Counted from the first letter of the stretch, positions 7,870 to 17,331 are shown. The stretch: 32,794 bases of DNA from Bacteroidales bacterium UBA1725 (GCA_002315815.1 DCIN01000082.1:1-32794), one strand, 5' to 3'. A program made the numbers and translations. The notes: generated by a model from the letters alone, not told the origin.

Positions 7870-10085
7870 CAATCATCAACACTTCTGTCCTGACACTCGT
7901 TCTGGCTTTGATACCGGCTTCAGCTGCCGGGCTGTCGCCATCTGTAGTCCTGTCGCCATCGGCAGCTCTGTCGCTATCTGCCCCGGCGCCTTCCTTGTCC
8001 GCTTCCGGTCCTGAAAACTTGCCCGGAACTTTCAAGTTCGGCACTTGCGTGAATCCTGCGGGAGAGACTTTCACCGTTGACTCCAAAGGCTTCATAGACA
8101 ATGGAAAACGTGTGATTCCCGTGATGGGGGAGATTCACTTCAGCCGTGTTCCTGAACAGGACTGGAGACGCGAGATTCTGAAAATGAAGGCCGGAGGTAT
8201 TGATATCGTGGCCTGCTACGTGTTCTGGACACACCACGAGGACAAGGAGTGCGTATTCGACTGGAGCGGCAACAGGAATCTTCGTAAGTTCTTGGAAATC
8301 TGCCGTGATTGTGACCAGAAGGTGGTGCTCAGGGTTGGTCCTTTCTGTCACGGAGAGGTGTATCTTGGCGGCATCCCCGAATGGATGGTGGACAAGTCTG
8401 ATGCCGACCCCGAGTCTTTCCTTCTTCGTACATCGGCTCCTGGCTTCATAGCCGCTGTCCGCAATCTGTACAATCAGATAGGCAAACAGGCAGAAGGCCT
8501 TCTTTTTAAGGATGGTGGCCCTGTCGTAGGCTTGCAGGTAGATAATGAGAGTTCCGGACCCTGGCCCTATCTTGCCGCTCTCAAGCAGGCGGCCATTGAC
8601 GCAGGTTTCGATCTCCCCTTTTATACCCGTACAGGATGGCCTGCGATGCAGGGTCCGGCTGTATTCGGCGAGATTCTGCCTATGTACGGAGACTATGCCG
8701 ACGGTTTCTGGGACCGTGAACTGACGGATATGCCCGGTTCCTACCGTTTCGCCTTCCGTTTCAGGGACAGCCGCCTCTCGGCAGTGATAGCAACTGAGGT
8801 GTTCGGAACGAATCAGAGTACCGAAATGGACGTAGCGGACCTGTCCTATCCCTACCTGACCTGTGAACTCGGCGGAGGAATGACTCCTTCCTATGCCAGA
8901 CGTATTCATATCTTCGACAAGGATGCCCTTGCCCTTGCCATCTGCAAGATAGGTTCCGGCAGCAATCTTCCGGGCTATTATATGTATCACGGGGGAACCA
9001 ACCCCTACTGTGCCGAGCATCCTATGTCAGAACTCCAGAACTCGAAATACACTTTCTGGAACGATCTTCCTCATTTCTGCTATGATTTTCAGGCTCCTTT
9101 GGGCGAGATGGGACAACCCAACGCTTCCTACCACAACCTCCGTCTGCTGCATCAGATGTTGCGCGATTGGGGCGACGAACTGTCGCTGATGGATCCTGAA
9201 TTTTTTCGCGGCCCCGGTTTGCGCCGTGCGGTCCGCAGCAGAGACGGAAAAGGTTTCGTATTTGTCAACAACTACGAGAGAATGGCCGAATTGCCCTCCG
9301 ATACCCTTGATTTCTGCGGCAGACGGGTGTTCGTCCCTTCCGGAGCGAGTTTCTGTTTCCCGTTCGGAATGAATTTCAGACGGCATACCATTGACTGGGC
9401 TACGGCCCAGCCTTTCTGCAAGGCGGGTCGCACGATTTATTTCACAGCAATCGAAGGTATTAAGCCTGAAATCTCTGTCGATGGGAAAGTGTATTCACCA
9501 AAGATTGACAGACCCTGCCGTGCCGGAGGATTACGCATCTATGTGATGAGTCCGGAAAAGTCACTCCAAGCTTACAAGGTTTCCTCCCGAAGGGTCAAGT
9601 TCTACGACGGTCTCCTGTACCGGGACGGCCGCCGACTTGTGAGGGAGAACTGGGTGGAGGAGGACGTGAACGTCACTGTGCTTCATCTCTGTGATGCCGG
9701 ACCTGCCCGCGAAGTCCTTTTTGGTAAGGCCGGAACTCCTGAGCAGCCATCTGAGGAGCAGTATTCTGCGGCGGCCCGATGGTCCGTGAGCATCCCTGAA
9801 GTGAAGAATCCAGAGGATTGGTTCCTTAAGGTCGACTTCAAAGGGGACGTTGCCAGAATGACGGCTGACGGACGTACTGTTGAGGACAGTTTCTGGAATG
9901 GAAGACCTATGCTTGTGAGAGTTGCAGACCTTGTCGGCAAGCAGGTCGAGCTGTCTGTTCTCCCACTCCGGAAGGACTCACCAATATATCTTCAGAAAGA
10001 AGAGAGGGAGACACTTGCCTCCGCTTCCGGAAACACTCTGCTCGAACTTGACGGAATCACTCTCATTCACCGAATCACCCGATAG
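7866..10085 (+). CDS. Secreted GH35 beta-galactosidase
   Basis: A 739-residue exported retaining beta-galactosidase of family GH35, removing terminal beta-linked galactose from glycans. An N-terminal signal peptide (about 1-21) is followed by a Ser/Ala/Pro-rich linker (22-50) made partly of an 18-nt tandem repeat. The TIM barrel begins near 70 with the GEIHFSRVP signature, then YVFWTHHEDKE, RVGPFCHGE, and GLQVDNES with the proposed acid/base E228. TCELGGG carries the proposed nucleophile E334. C-terminal beta-sandwich domains follow from about 480. The VDNES sequence departs from the usual ENEYG, but the key Glu is kept. The gene overlaps folB by 4 bp. Substrate could be plant or host galactosides and is not determined by sequence. 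Confidence 0.88.
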   Translation: MTIINTSVLTLVLALIPASAAGLSPSVVLSPSAALSLSAPAPSLSASGPENLPGTFKFGTCVNPAGETFTVDSKGFIDNGKRVIPVMGEIHFSRVPEQDWRREILKMKAGGIDIVACYVFWTHHEDKECVFDWSGNRNLRKFLEICRDCDQKVVLRVGPFCHGEVYLGGIPEWMVDKSDADPESFLLRTSAPGFIAAVRNLYNQIGKQAEGLLFKDGGPVVGLQVDNESSGPWPYLAALKQAAIDAGFDLPFYTRTGWPAMQGPAVFGEILPMYGDYADGFWDRELTDMPGSYRFAFRFRDSRLSAVIATEVFGTNQSTEMDVADLSYPYLTCELGGGMTPSYARRIHIFDKDALALAICKIGSGSNLPGYYMYHGGTNPYCAEHPMSELQNSKYTFWNDLPHFCYDFQAPLGEMGQPNASYHNLRLLHQMLRDWGDELSLMDPEFFRGPGLRRAVRSRDGKGFVFVNNYERMAELPSDTLDFCGRRVFVPSGASFCFPFGMNFRRHTIDWATAQPFCKAGRTIYFTAIEGIKPEISVDGKVYSPKIDRPCRAGGLRIYVMSPEKSLQAYKVSSRRVKFYDGLLYRDGRRLVRENWVEEDVNVTVLHLCDAGPAREVLFGKAGTPEQPSEEQYSAAARWSVSIPEVKNPEDWFLKVDFKGDVARMTADGRTVEDSFWNGRPMLVRVADLVGKQVELSVLPLRKDSPIYLQKEERETLASASGNTLLELDGITLIHRITR
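7932..7985 (+). repeat. 18-nt tandem repeat, 3 copies, in GH35 leader region
   Basis: Three adjacent 18-nt units start at 7932, 7950 and 7968, each beginning CTGTCGC(C/T)ATC. They encode LSPSVV, LSPSAA and LSLSAP just after the signal peptide. Because 18 is a multiple of three, copy-number change would only alter linker length. Confidence 0.8.
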
Positions 10086-10086
10086 C

Positions 10087-10125
10087 GCGACGAATAAAAG
10101 TGACGAATAAAAGCGACGAATAAAA
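10087..10125 (+). repeat. 13-nt tandem repeat between GH35 and GH2 genes
   Basis: Three units of G(C/T)GACGAATAAAA start at 10087, 10100 and 10113, with a decaying fourth unit (GTGACAAAAA) after them. They are non-coding, immediately after the GH35 stop and about 100 bp before the GH2 start. Confidence 0.8.
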
Positions 10126-10221
10126 GTGACAAAAACTGACGACAAAAACTGAAACAACTCATATTCTATTTTTTTGAGATTAACATACTGCACGAATACT
10201 ATCAATAATACAATACTTCTT

Positions 10222-12885
10222 ATGAAACACAGATTGCCCGGGGCAAAGTTGTCGCCCCTGTTCCTGTCCCTGCTCCTGCTCATTGCGTCCTCACCGTCCT
10301 ATGGCGCAGAGTCAGTGAAATCCTATGTCATTGACCTCTCCGGTACTTGGAAAGTCAGTCTCGACAGTCTTGCCACTTTCAGTGACATCACACTTCCGGG
10401 AACTCTCGACGATGCCGGGTTGGGAGAAGCCGACACACTTGAGCCGGCTCTGAAACTACCTCAGCTTCAGAGTCTCAGGAGAAAAGTGTCCTTCATTGGA
10501 GAGGCTTTCTATACAAGAGAGTTCAATGTTCCCGCTTCTCTGGCCGGGAAGCCCCTCGAACTTACCCTGGAACGTGTGCTCTGGCAGAGTTCCGTGTGGG
10601 TGGACGGCGAGAAACTGGAAGGGGAGGAGGAAAGTCTGACCACCCCTCATCATTACACCATACCCGGCGGATTGTCAAAAGGTACTCACAGCATTATGCT
10701 GCGCATCGACAACCGTAAACGTTACGACATTTCCCGCAGGGAACTGGCACACGCATACACCAATGACACCCAGATCAAATGGAACGGTGTACTCGGCACA
10801 CTGGCATTAAAGGCACTCTCGCCCGTCGAATTGGCCGGACTGGACATCATCGCCCATTCCGACAGGTCTTCAATCGTAAGAGTGAAACTTCTGCGTACCG
10901 GATCATCAGCTTCTTCCGCCACTGTCACCATCAAATCCGATTGTGGGGAGAAGCTGGTACGCAAGGTGGTTCTCACCGGAGACGAGACGGTTGCTGAGTT
11001 TCCTTACACTCTTGATCCGGATGCCGCACTCTGGGATGAATTCAGCCCCGTCCTTCATACTTTGACTGCCACCTGTGGAAAAACGACAAAGCAGCTGAGC
11101 TTCGGAATCAGGGACATAACTACTTCCGGCCGTTCGATTCTGGTGAACGGACGCAAGATCTTTCTGCGCGGTACACTTGACTGCTGCATTTTCCCTCTTA
11201 CCGGCACTCCTCCTACCGACGAGGCAGGATGGGAGAAAGTGATTGGCACTTGCAAAGCCTGGGGACTCAACCATATACGCTTCCATTCGTACTGTCCGCC
11301 CGATGCCGCTTTCCGTGTTGCAGACAGAATGGGCTTCTATCTTCAGCCCGAACTGCCCATCTGGTCGAGTGCCACAGTATATGAGAACGTACAGAAGTTC
11401 CTGATGTCGGAGACAGACCGCATTCTTGAAAATTACGGTCATCATCCTTCCTTCTGTATGTTCAGCGGAGGCAACGAACTTGACCAGGGCTACGATTATC
11501 TCAATTCCTGGCTCAGATATGTCAAGGCAAAGGATGACAGACACATATACACAAATGCTACATACTCGATGGGCAACGGGCACAAGGGCCATCCCGAACC
11601 GGAGGACCAGTATATGATTGCTTCCCGTTCATATCTTGGACAAATAAGAGGGCAGGATTACATCAATAAGAATGTGCCCGATTTCAGCAGCGATTATTCA
11701 GCAACTGCCATAGACCTCGGATTGCCGCTGGTATCCCACGAGGTGGGGCAGTATTCTGTCTTCCCCTCTATGAAGGAGATAGACAAATATACCGGAGTTC
11801 TCAGCCCGCTCAACTTCATTTCCGTGAGGGAGGACCTTAGGGCCAAAGGACTTCTTGACAAGGCTGAGGACTTCACTATGGCATCCGGACGGCTCAGTGC
11901 CATCCTTTATAAGGAAGAGGTCGAGAGAGCGCTCAGGACTTCCGGACTCTGCGGTTTCCAGCTTCTCGGCCTGCAGGATTTCCCCGGACAGTGTACGGCA
12001 CTTGTCGGCCTTTTGGATTCTTTCTGGGACAATAAGGGTCTTGTGAGCGAGGAATGGTTCCGTCAGGCTTGCTCTCCCGTCACTCCGCTTGCTCTCATAC
12101 CCAAGGCTGTCTGGACCAATGAGGAGACATTCTCCACCAAACTGAAAGTTGCCAATTACTGGAAGGAAGACCTCACTGGAGACCTTGTATGGACTCTGAG
12201 CGGTCCCGACGGCACATTGGCAAGTGGAAGTCTTCCCGTTGTTTTGCCGACCGGATGCACAAGTTCTGTAGATGGATCCATATCCGCTTCTCTGGCTTCC
12301 CTGAAGAATGCAGCAGAACTTGAACTGAAAGTGTCTCTCAAGGGTACTGAGTGGAGCAATTCCTGGAATGTTTGGGTTTATCCCGCTTCTTCGGAAATCG
12401 ATGCCGGAGACGTTGTTCTCGCGCGCACTCCAGAAGAGGCTGAGGCGGCTCTTGCCGAAGGCCGCAAGGTTCTCCTGAGTCAGGATCCCAGAACTGTCCG
12501 TGGCGGAGTTGCCGGCGCATTCGTGCCAGTGTTCTGGAGTCCGGTATTCTTCCCCCGCGAGGCAGGTACTATGGGCTTGCTCTGTGACCCCTCACATCCC
12601 GCACTCAAACTCTTCCCCACTGATTCGCACAGCAACTGGCAGTGGTGGAGCCTGACAAAAAACTCACGGGCAGCCGATCTGGACGAGATTCCAGGGGCTG
12701 TATCTATAATCGATGCAATTGACAACTTCGCGTCAAATCGCAGATTGTCATACATATACAGTAAGCCTACAGACAAGGGTGTGCTTGTAGTAAGCACTAT
12801 GGACTTGCTGAGCGAAAGAGCCCAGGCCAGTCCGGAGAGCCGCCAGCTTCTCCGTAGTCTGGTCAGCTACATTCAGTCATTATAG
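10222..12885 (+). CDS. Secreted GH2-family glycosidase (beta-galactosidase/beta-glucuronidase-like)
   Basis: An 887-residue exported retaining glycosidase. ATG 10222 is preferred because it opens a clean signal peptide (basic start, long Leu run, SYGA cleavage area near 29). In-frame sequence upstream of it has no signal character. Order: a jelly-roll sugar-binding domain with FYTREFNVP and SVWVDGEKL (about 36-200), an Ig-like GH2 domain (about 205-300), a TIM barrel opening at FGIRDITTSG and LVNGRKIFLRGTLDC, then C-terminal beta domains. The catalytic pair fits SGGNELDQG (acid/base E419) and LVSHEVGQY (nucleophile E507). The exact activity within GH2 is uncertain. It follows the secreted GH35 enzyme, suggesting joint breakdown of a galactose-containing glycan. 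Confidence 0.82.
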   Translation: MKHRLPGAKLSPLFLSLLLLIASSPSYGAESVKSYVIDLSGTWKVSLDSLATFSDITLPGTLDDAGLGEADTLEPALKLPQLQSLRRKVSFIGEAFYTREFNVPASLAGKPLELTLERVLWQSSVWVDGEKLEGEEESLTTPHHYTIPGGLSKGTHSIMLRIDNRKRYDISRRELAHAYTNDTQIKWNGVLGTLALKALSPVELAGLDIIAHSDRSSIVRVKLLRTGSSASSATVTIKSDCGEKLVRKVVLTGDETVAEFPYTLDPDAALWDEFSPVLHTLTATCGKTTKQLSFGIRDITTSGRSILVNGRKIFLRGTLDCCIFPLTGTPPTDEAGWEKVIGTCKAWGLNHIRFHSYCPPDAAFRVADRMGFYLQPELPIWSSATVYENVQKFLMSETDRILENYGHHPSFCMFSGGNELDQGYDYLNSWLRYVKAKDDRHIYTNATYSMGNGHKGHPEPEDQYMIASRSYLGQIRGQDYINKNVPDFSSDYSATAIDLGLPLVSHEVGQYSVFPSMKEIDKYTGVLSPLNFISVREDLRAKGLLDKAEDFTMASGRLSAILYKEEVERALRTSGLCGFQLLGLQDFPGQCTALVGLLDSFWDNKGLVSEEWFRQACSPVTPLALIPKAVWTNEETFSTKLKVANYWKEDLTGDLVWTLSGPDGTLASGSLPVVLPTGCTSSVDGSISASLASLKNAAELELKVSLKGTEWSNSWNVWVYPASSEIDAGDVVLARTPEEAEAALAEGRKVLLSQDPRTVRGGVAGAFVPVFWSPVFFPREAGTMGLLCDPSHPALKLFPTDSHSNWQWWSLTKNSRAADLDEIPGAVSIIDAIDNFASNRRLSYIYSKPTDKGVLVVSTMDLLSERAQASPESRQLLRSLVSYIQSL

Positions 12886-12928
12886 AAATATTCATCAGAA
12901 TCATTATTTATAGCAATATTGCGACGCA

Positions 12929-13951
12929 ATGACTGAACTGCTTGTATTTCTTCTGGCTGCAATGGCCGTATCATTCTTCTGCTCGGTGCTGGAGTCTGTC
13001 CTTATGAGTACTCCTCTGTCATATATCACTATGCGACAGGAGGATGGCTATAGACCTGCGACCAGAATGATGGATTATAAGCAGAATTCCTCCAGGCCGA
13101 TAGCTGCAATACTGATTCTCAATACAATAGCCAATACCATAGGAGCCGCCGGAGTGGGCCGTCAGGCGACAGTCCTCTTCGGCTCCGAGTGGTTCGGTCT
13201 GGTCAGTGCAATAACCACCGTGCTCATTCTGGTGTTCTCCGAAATCATCCCCAAGACCATAGGCACAAACTGCTGGAAATCCCTTATGGGCTTTACAGTA
13301 CGCTCAATAAGTATTTTGATAGTTTGTATGTATCCTCTGGTGGTGTGTGTGGAATGTCTCCAAAAACTCATATCGCCCAAGGACTCCGATACTGCCGTCT
13401 CACGCGAGGAAGTGGGGGCGATGGCCGATGTTGCGGAGGAATCGGGAGAATTGGATGAAGACGAGAACGAGATAATCCAGAATCTGATTAATATTGACGA
13501 ACTTACCGTAGGACAGGCTATGACGCCCAGAGTTGTGTCCGCCGTGGCACCTGAGTCGATGAAAATCAAGTTCTTCTACAAGGACAAACGTTACCTGCAC
13601 CATAGCCGCATTCCCGTGTACAGCGACAATGACGAGTATATCAGCGGGTATATCCTCAGGATGGATGCATTGCAGATGATGGCCGAAGACAAGTACGATG
13701 CTACGCTCTCGCAGATACGTCGGGATATAATGTCCTTTTCCGAGGACACTCCTATGGAAAAAGTCTGGGACTCAATGCTGGAGCGCAAAGAGCAGATTGC
13801 CGCAGTCATAAATGAATACGGAGCCTTCGAGGGAATCATCACGATGGAGGACATCATAGAGACGGTCCTTGGCGACGAGATTGTGGATGAAAGGGATGAA
13901 GTCGTGGATATGCAGCAGTTTGCAAGAGACAAGTGGAAGAAACGGGGTTGA
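12929..13951 (+). CDS. CNNM/DUF21 membrane protein with CBS pair (hemolysin C/CorC-like)
   Basis: A 340-residue inner-membrane protein of the CNNM/CorB group, linked to Mg2+ or other divalent ion homeostasis. The DUF21 domain has hydrophobic segments at about 3-25, 58-80, 87-108 and 122-145. It includes the FFCSVLESVLMS opening, the ILNTIANTIG helix and the SEIIPKTIG signature. An acidic linker leads to the CBS domain pair, with TPRVVS and SRIPVYS in the first CBS and NEYGAFEGIITMEDIIETVLG in the second. The chain stops soon after CBS2, so the C-terminal CorC_HlyC domain of many relatives is absent. No associated transport genes lie nearby. Confidence 0.87.
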   Translation: MTELLVFLLAAMAVSFFCSVLESVLMSTPLSYITMRQEDGYRPATRMMDYKQNSSRPIAAILILNTIANTIGAAGVGRQATVLFGSEWFGLVSAITTVLILVFSEIIPKTIGTNCWKSLMGFTVRSISILIVCMYPLVVCVECLQKLISPKDSDTAVSREEVGAMADVAEESGELDEDENEIIQNLINIDELTVGQAMTPRVVSAVAPESMKIKFFYKDKRYLHHSRIPVYSDNDEYISGYILRMDALQMMAEDKYDATLSQIRRDIMSFSEDTPMEKVWDSMLERKEQIAAVINEYGAFEGIITMEDIIETVLGDEIVDERDEVVDMQQFARDKWKKRG

Positions 13952-13980
13952 TGGTAATAATCAGACAATCTCCCTGACAA

Positions 13981-15285
13981 TCAGGCGCTTATAACTCCGC
14001 TCCCGGTCATTTCTCCGTCGGACTCGTACCAGACGGCGAACTGTCCGGGAGTGATTGCTCTCTGGGGCTTGTCGAAGACAATGTACAAGCCTTCTTCCAA
14101 CATTCTGAGTTCAGCATCCTGAAGAGCCTGCCTGTAGCGTATGCGAACTCTGCAACGTCTGCACCCTCCGGGTTCCAATGCCAGTTCCGAACGTATCCAG
14201 TGTATTTCCGATATGTTTATTTTCAATGCTTTGCGATATAGTCCCGGGTGATTATCACCTTCCCCTACATACACTATGTTGCGTTCTGTATCGGTGGCCA
14301 GAACGAAAAGCGGATTCTCGTGACCGCCTATGGCCAGCCCTTTCCTCTGGCCGACGGTATAGAACTGTGCACCTTCGTGCCTTCCTATCACAGCCCCAAA
14401 GGGATTTGGCTTCCATCTTGTTTTTTTAACGTGTTTCTTGCCGGATCGATATGTTTCCGTTTCGAACTGGAGGGAACTGTAGTCGTAGGGAAGGGAAAGG
14501 TTTTCGACTGCTGTTTCGGAATCAGAGTTAATAATCGTAGCTGTTTCGGAATCAGGGTTGTCCGTTGTCCTGGTTCCGCAATCTGCGGGGCGGTATGGCA
14601 GTCCCTCATAGAAAGACCTATATACTTCCACAACATCTCCTTCCTTGGATTTGAGCTTCTGCTGGAGGAAAACCGGTAAATCGACCTTGCCTACAAAGCA
14701 TATTCCTTGTGAATCCTTCTTGTCGGCAGACGGAAGTCCGGCATCTCTTGCAATACGTCGGACCTCGGGCTTGGTCAGTTCTCCGATTGGAAACATTGCG
14801 GCTGCAAGTTGATCCTGGGTGAGCCGGCACAGGAAATAGCTCTGGTCCTTGTTGGAGTCGCATCCCTCCAGAATGCGGCAAGTCCCGTCCTGGAGGACTT
14901 CCTTCCGGCAATAGTGTCCGGTAGCCACATAATCAGCCCCCAGATTCACCGCCGCTTTCAGAAAAGCATCGAACTTTATTTCGCTGTTACAAAGCACATC
15001 CGGATTTGGAGTGCGTCCGTGGGCATATTCGTCGAACATATAGTCGGCCACCCGTTTCATATACTGGTCACTCAAGTCAATGAAATAGAAGGGGATGCCG
15101 ATTTTGCGCGCCACCATTTCTGCTACGAATTTCTCCTCCTCCCATTCACAGTCGCCGTGTAAAGTACCCTCAATGTCGTGCCAGTTCTGCATATACATTG
15201 CGAACACGTCATAGCCCTGCTGTTTTAGCAGAAGTGCCGCCACGCTGGAGTCTACGCCTCCGGATAGTCCTACACAGATTTTCAT
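13981..15285 (-). CDS. mnmA: tRNA-specific 2-thiouridylase MnmA, with insertion
   Basis: This cytoplasmic enzyme installs the 2-thio group on U34 of Lys, Glu and Gln tRNAs. The N-terminal PP-loop is LSGGVDSS (7-14). The catalytic cysteines are C99 (NPDVLCNSEIKF) and C196 (DSQGICFVGKVDL), and the central domain has FYTVGQRKGLAIGG. At 434 residues it is longer than the usual ~350-380. Residues about 221-297, between EGDVVE and GAVIGRHEG, are an insert where most relatives have only a short turn. The insert is low complexity and partly built from a 30-nt duplication encoding two DSETA blocks. Catalytic residues are intact, so the protein should be functional. It is convergent with the CNNM gene. 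Confidence 0.9.
   Translation of the reverse strand: MKICVGLSGGVDSSVAALLLKQQGYDVFAMYMQNWHDIEGTLHGDCEWEEEKFVAEMVARKIGIPFYFIDLSDQYMKRVADYMFDEYAHGRTPNPDVLCNSEIKFDAFLKAAVNLGADYVATGHYCRKEVLQDGTCRILEGCDSNKDQSYFLCRLTQDQLAAAMFPIGELTKPEVRRIARDAGLPSADKKDSQGICFVGKVDLPVFLQQKLKSKEGDVVEVYRSFYEGLPYRPADCGTRTTDNPDSETATIINSDSETAVENLSLPYDYSSLQFETETYRSGKKHVKKTRWKPNPFGAVIGRHEGAQFYTVGQRKGLAIGGHENPLFVLATDTERNIVYVGEGDNHPGLYRKALKINISEIHWIRSELALEPGGCRRCRVRIRYRQALQDAELRMLEEGLYIVFDKPQRAITPGQFAVWYESDGEMTGSGVISA
14510..14569. repeat. 30-nt direct repeat within mnmA insertion
   Basis: Two adjacent 30-nt units start at 14510 and 14540. Their first 16 bases (GCTGTTTCGGAATCAG) are identical and the rest diverged. On the coding strand they encode two DSETA blocks. 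The unit length keeps the reading frame. Confidence 0.75.
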
Positions 15286-15326
15286 TTGACAAGAGTCTGA
15301 TATGTAGCTGAACGATATAGAACCAA

Positions 15327-15334
15327 CAAATTTA
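15327..15334 (-). promoter_or_regulatory. -7 box for mnmA
   Basis: Minus-strand TAAATTTG matches TAnnTTTG, 41 bp upstream of the mnmA ATG. No convincing -33 element is seen. Confidence 0.4.
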
Positions 15335-15394
15335 CTTGTTATTTTGAATATTTCCGACTATATTTCGTATCAAAATCAATATCCCGCTTTTTTG

Positions 15395-15868
15395 ATGGAA
15401 ATCAAAGAGATAAAGACGGTTTTCACCGAATATCGGTCTGTGGATGAACTCAATCCTGAAGACCGCGAGCTTGCCTCGTCCGCAATTCACGCAATGGGCA
15501 GAGCGTATGCTCCATATTCCCATTTTCACGTTGGTGCTGCTGTTAGAATGTCCAATTCCCAGATTGTCGAGGGTGCGAACCAGGAGAACGCCGCATTCCC
15601 TTCAGGTCTGTGTGCAGAGCGTACTGCAATGTTTGCCGCGAGTTCGAGATATCCCGACAAGGACATTGTGTCAATTGCACTTGCAGGAGGAGTTTACGGT
15701 CGCATAACAGATATGCCCGCCACTCCCTGCGGAGCTTGCCGTCAGGTTATGGCACAGTATCAGACCAAGTCGGGCAAACCTTTGTCCGTTATTATGATAG
15801 GGAAGTCCTGCGTTTGGAAATTCGACAAAGTGGACGATATCCTGCCCCTGATTTTCGACAGCATCTGA
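15395..15868 (+). CDS. cdd: Cytidine deaminase
   Basis: A 157-residue zinc-dependent cytidine/deoxycytidine deaminase of pyrimidine salvage, producing uridine or deoxyuridine and ammonia. It has YSHFHVGAAV near 41-50, the active-site CAERTA with C73 and E75, and PCGACRQV with zinc ligands C112 and C115. The in-frame TTG at 15344 would add 17 residues outside the conserved domain, so ATG 15395 is preferred. Near-matches to the -7 consensus lie just upstream (TATATTTC at 15359-15366) but none is exact. It is divergent from mnmA and convergent with xylA. Confidence 0.92.
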   Translation: MEIKEIKTVFTEYRSVDELNPEDRELASSAIHAMGRAYAPYSHFHVGAAVRMSNSQIVEGANQENAAFPSGLCAERTAMFAASSRYPDKDIVSIALAGGVYGRITDMPATPCGACRQVMAQYQTKSGKPLSVIMIGKSCVWKFDKVDDILPLIFDSI

Positions 15869-15913
15869 CCTTCGGCAGCGTCTGGTCTTCGACTCCCCTT
15901 GATTCATAATGAC

Positions 15914-15964
15914 TAAAAAAGGTGGCCCTGAATCTTACGACTCTTGGACCACCTCGTTCCTTCT
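15914..15964. terminator. Probable bidirectional terminator between cdd and xylA
   Basis: AGGTGG(C)CC at 15920-15928 pairs with GG(A)CCACCT at 15946-15954, eight pairs with one mismatch. A run of A lies on the left and T-rich sequence on the right. It is located between convergent genes. Confidence 0.5.
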
Positions 15965-15989
15965 TTTCGAAGTCTATATTTTACATACT

Positions 15990-17306
15990 CTATTTGCAGT
16001 GCATATTCAATATTGCCTCATAGAGTTCCTGCTTGCCTGAGGTCTGCTTGGGCTCTCCGTTCAGTTTTGCGTAACCTACGAGTTCCTCAAGACTCATTCT
16101 CCCTTCCTCGAAGCGGCTTCCCTGACCTGAATCGAAGGATGCGTAGCGATTCTTGGCCATTTCAGGAATGGGGGAGTTCTCGACGATGTCGGCTGCGTTC
16201 AGGAGTGCGCGGGCCATTGCGTCCATTCCACTGATATGAGCGATGAATATGTCTTCGGGATCGGTGGAGTTGCGGCGGAGCTTGGCGTCGAAGTTGGAAC
16301 CTCCGTTGCCCAGACCTCCGTTGCGGATGACCTGAAGCATAGCTTGTGTGAGTTCGTAGTTGTCGATGGGGAACTGGTCGGTGTCCCATCCGTTCTGGGC
16401 ATCACCGCGGTTTGCGTCGATGGATCCGAGCATTCCGGCATCGACAGCGCAGGCAAGCTCATGCTCAAAGGTGTGGCCGGCAAGAGTTGCGTGATTGACC
16501 TCGATGTTGACCTTGAAATCCTTGTCGAGTCCGTGTGCCTTGAGGAAGCCGATGACGGTCTCTGTATCAACATCGTACTGATGCTTGGTAGGCTCCATAG
16601 GCTTTGGCTCGATAAGGAATGTGCCTTTGAATCCTTTTGCACGGGCATAATCCCTTGCCATTGTGAGCATCGTGGCCAGATGTTGCTTTTCACGCTTCAT
16701 ATCGGTGTTCAGGAGACTCATATAACCTTCTCTTCCGCCCCAGAAAACGTAGTTGGCGCCACCTAGCTTGATTGTTGCGTCGATTGCATTCTTTATCTGC
16801 ACGGCTGCGCGGGCTACAACGTCGAAATCGGGGTTGGTTGCAGCTCCATTCATATAGCGCTTGTTGCCGAATACGTTTGCCGTGCCCCAGAGAAGCTTGA
16901 TGTCCGTTCCTTTCATCTTCTCCGCAGCATAATCTGTAATCTCGTTCATACGGTTCTCGTATTCTTCGATGCTGGAACCCTCCTCGACCAGGTCGATATC
17001 GTGGAAGCAGAAGAATTTGATTCCGAGTTTCTGCATAATCTCGAAGCCGGCGTCCATCTTGTCCTTGGCTCTTTGGACGGGGTCTGAGGCATTGTCCCAA
17101 TCGTATGCTCTGGTCTGGCCTCCGAACTGGTCGGAACTTGCCTGCCCGAGGGTATGCCACCAGGCCATAGCGAACCTGAGCCAGTCCTCCATAGTCTTGC
17201 CGAGGACAACACGCTTGGGGTCATAATAATGGAAAGCGAGAGGATTCAGACTCTCAGTCCCTTCGAAGGGAATCTTTCCGATTTGAGGAAAATATTCTTT
17301 TGCCAT
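15990..17306 (-). CDS. xylA: Xylose isomerase
   Basis: A cytoplasmic class II xylose isomerase (438 residues) interconverting D-xylose and D-xylulose with two divalent metals. All expected residues are visible: H102 and D105 (FHDIDL), E233 and K235 (EPKPMEP), E269 and H272 (IEVNHATLAGHTFEHE), D297 (DANRGD), D308/D310 (WDTDQFP) and D340 (NFDAKLRR). Each lies one position after its E. coli counterpart. No xylulokinase gene is adjacent. It is divergent from the hybrid two-component regulator, and the upstream region holds a perfect 18-nt duplication and a TATATTTG box. The regulator next door and the symporter/GH43 operon beyond it point to use of xylose released from xylo-oligosaccharides. Confidence 0.96.
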   Translation of the reverse strand: MAKEYFPQIGKIPFEGTESLNPLAFHYYDPKRVVLGKTMEDWLRFAMAWWHTLGQASSDQFGGQTRAYDWDNASDPVQRAKDKMDAGFEIMQKLGIKFFCFHDIDLVEEGSSIEEYENRMNEITDYAAEKMKGTDIKLLWGTANVFGNKRYMNGAATNPDFDVVARAAVQIKNAIDATIKLGGANYVFWGGREGYMSLLNTDMKREKQHLATMLTMARDYARAKGFKGTFLIEPKPMEPTKHQYDVDTETVIGFLKAHGLDKDFKVNIEVNHATLAGHTFEHELACAVDAGMLGSIDANRGDAQNGWDTDQFPIDNYELTQAMLQVIRNGGLGNGGSNFDAKLRRNSTDPEDIFIAHISGMDAMARALLNAADIVENSPIPEMAKNRYASFDSGQGSRFEEGRMSLEELVGYAKLNGEPKQTSGKQELYEAILNMHCK

Positions 17307-17331
17307 TTTGCTGATAATTGGTTTGATTTTG

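Noticed and set aside
7974..9020. 348-residue minus-strand open frame
   Set aside because: Antisense to the GH35 gene; a by-product of GC-rich codon use, with no domain seen.
10160..10180. Possible -7 box for the GH2 gene (TATTTTTTTG)
   Set aside because: Two bases too long for TAnnTTTG and no -33 element, so not called.
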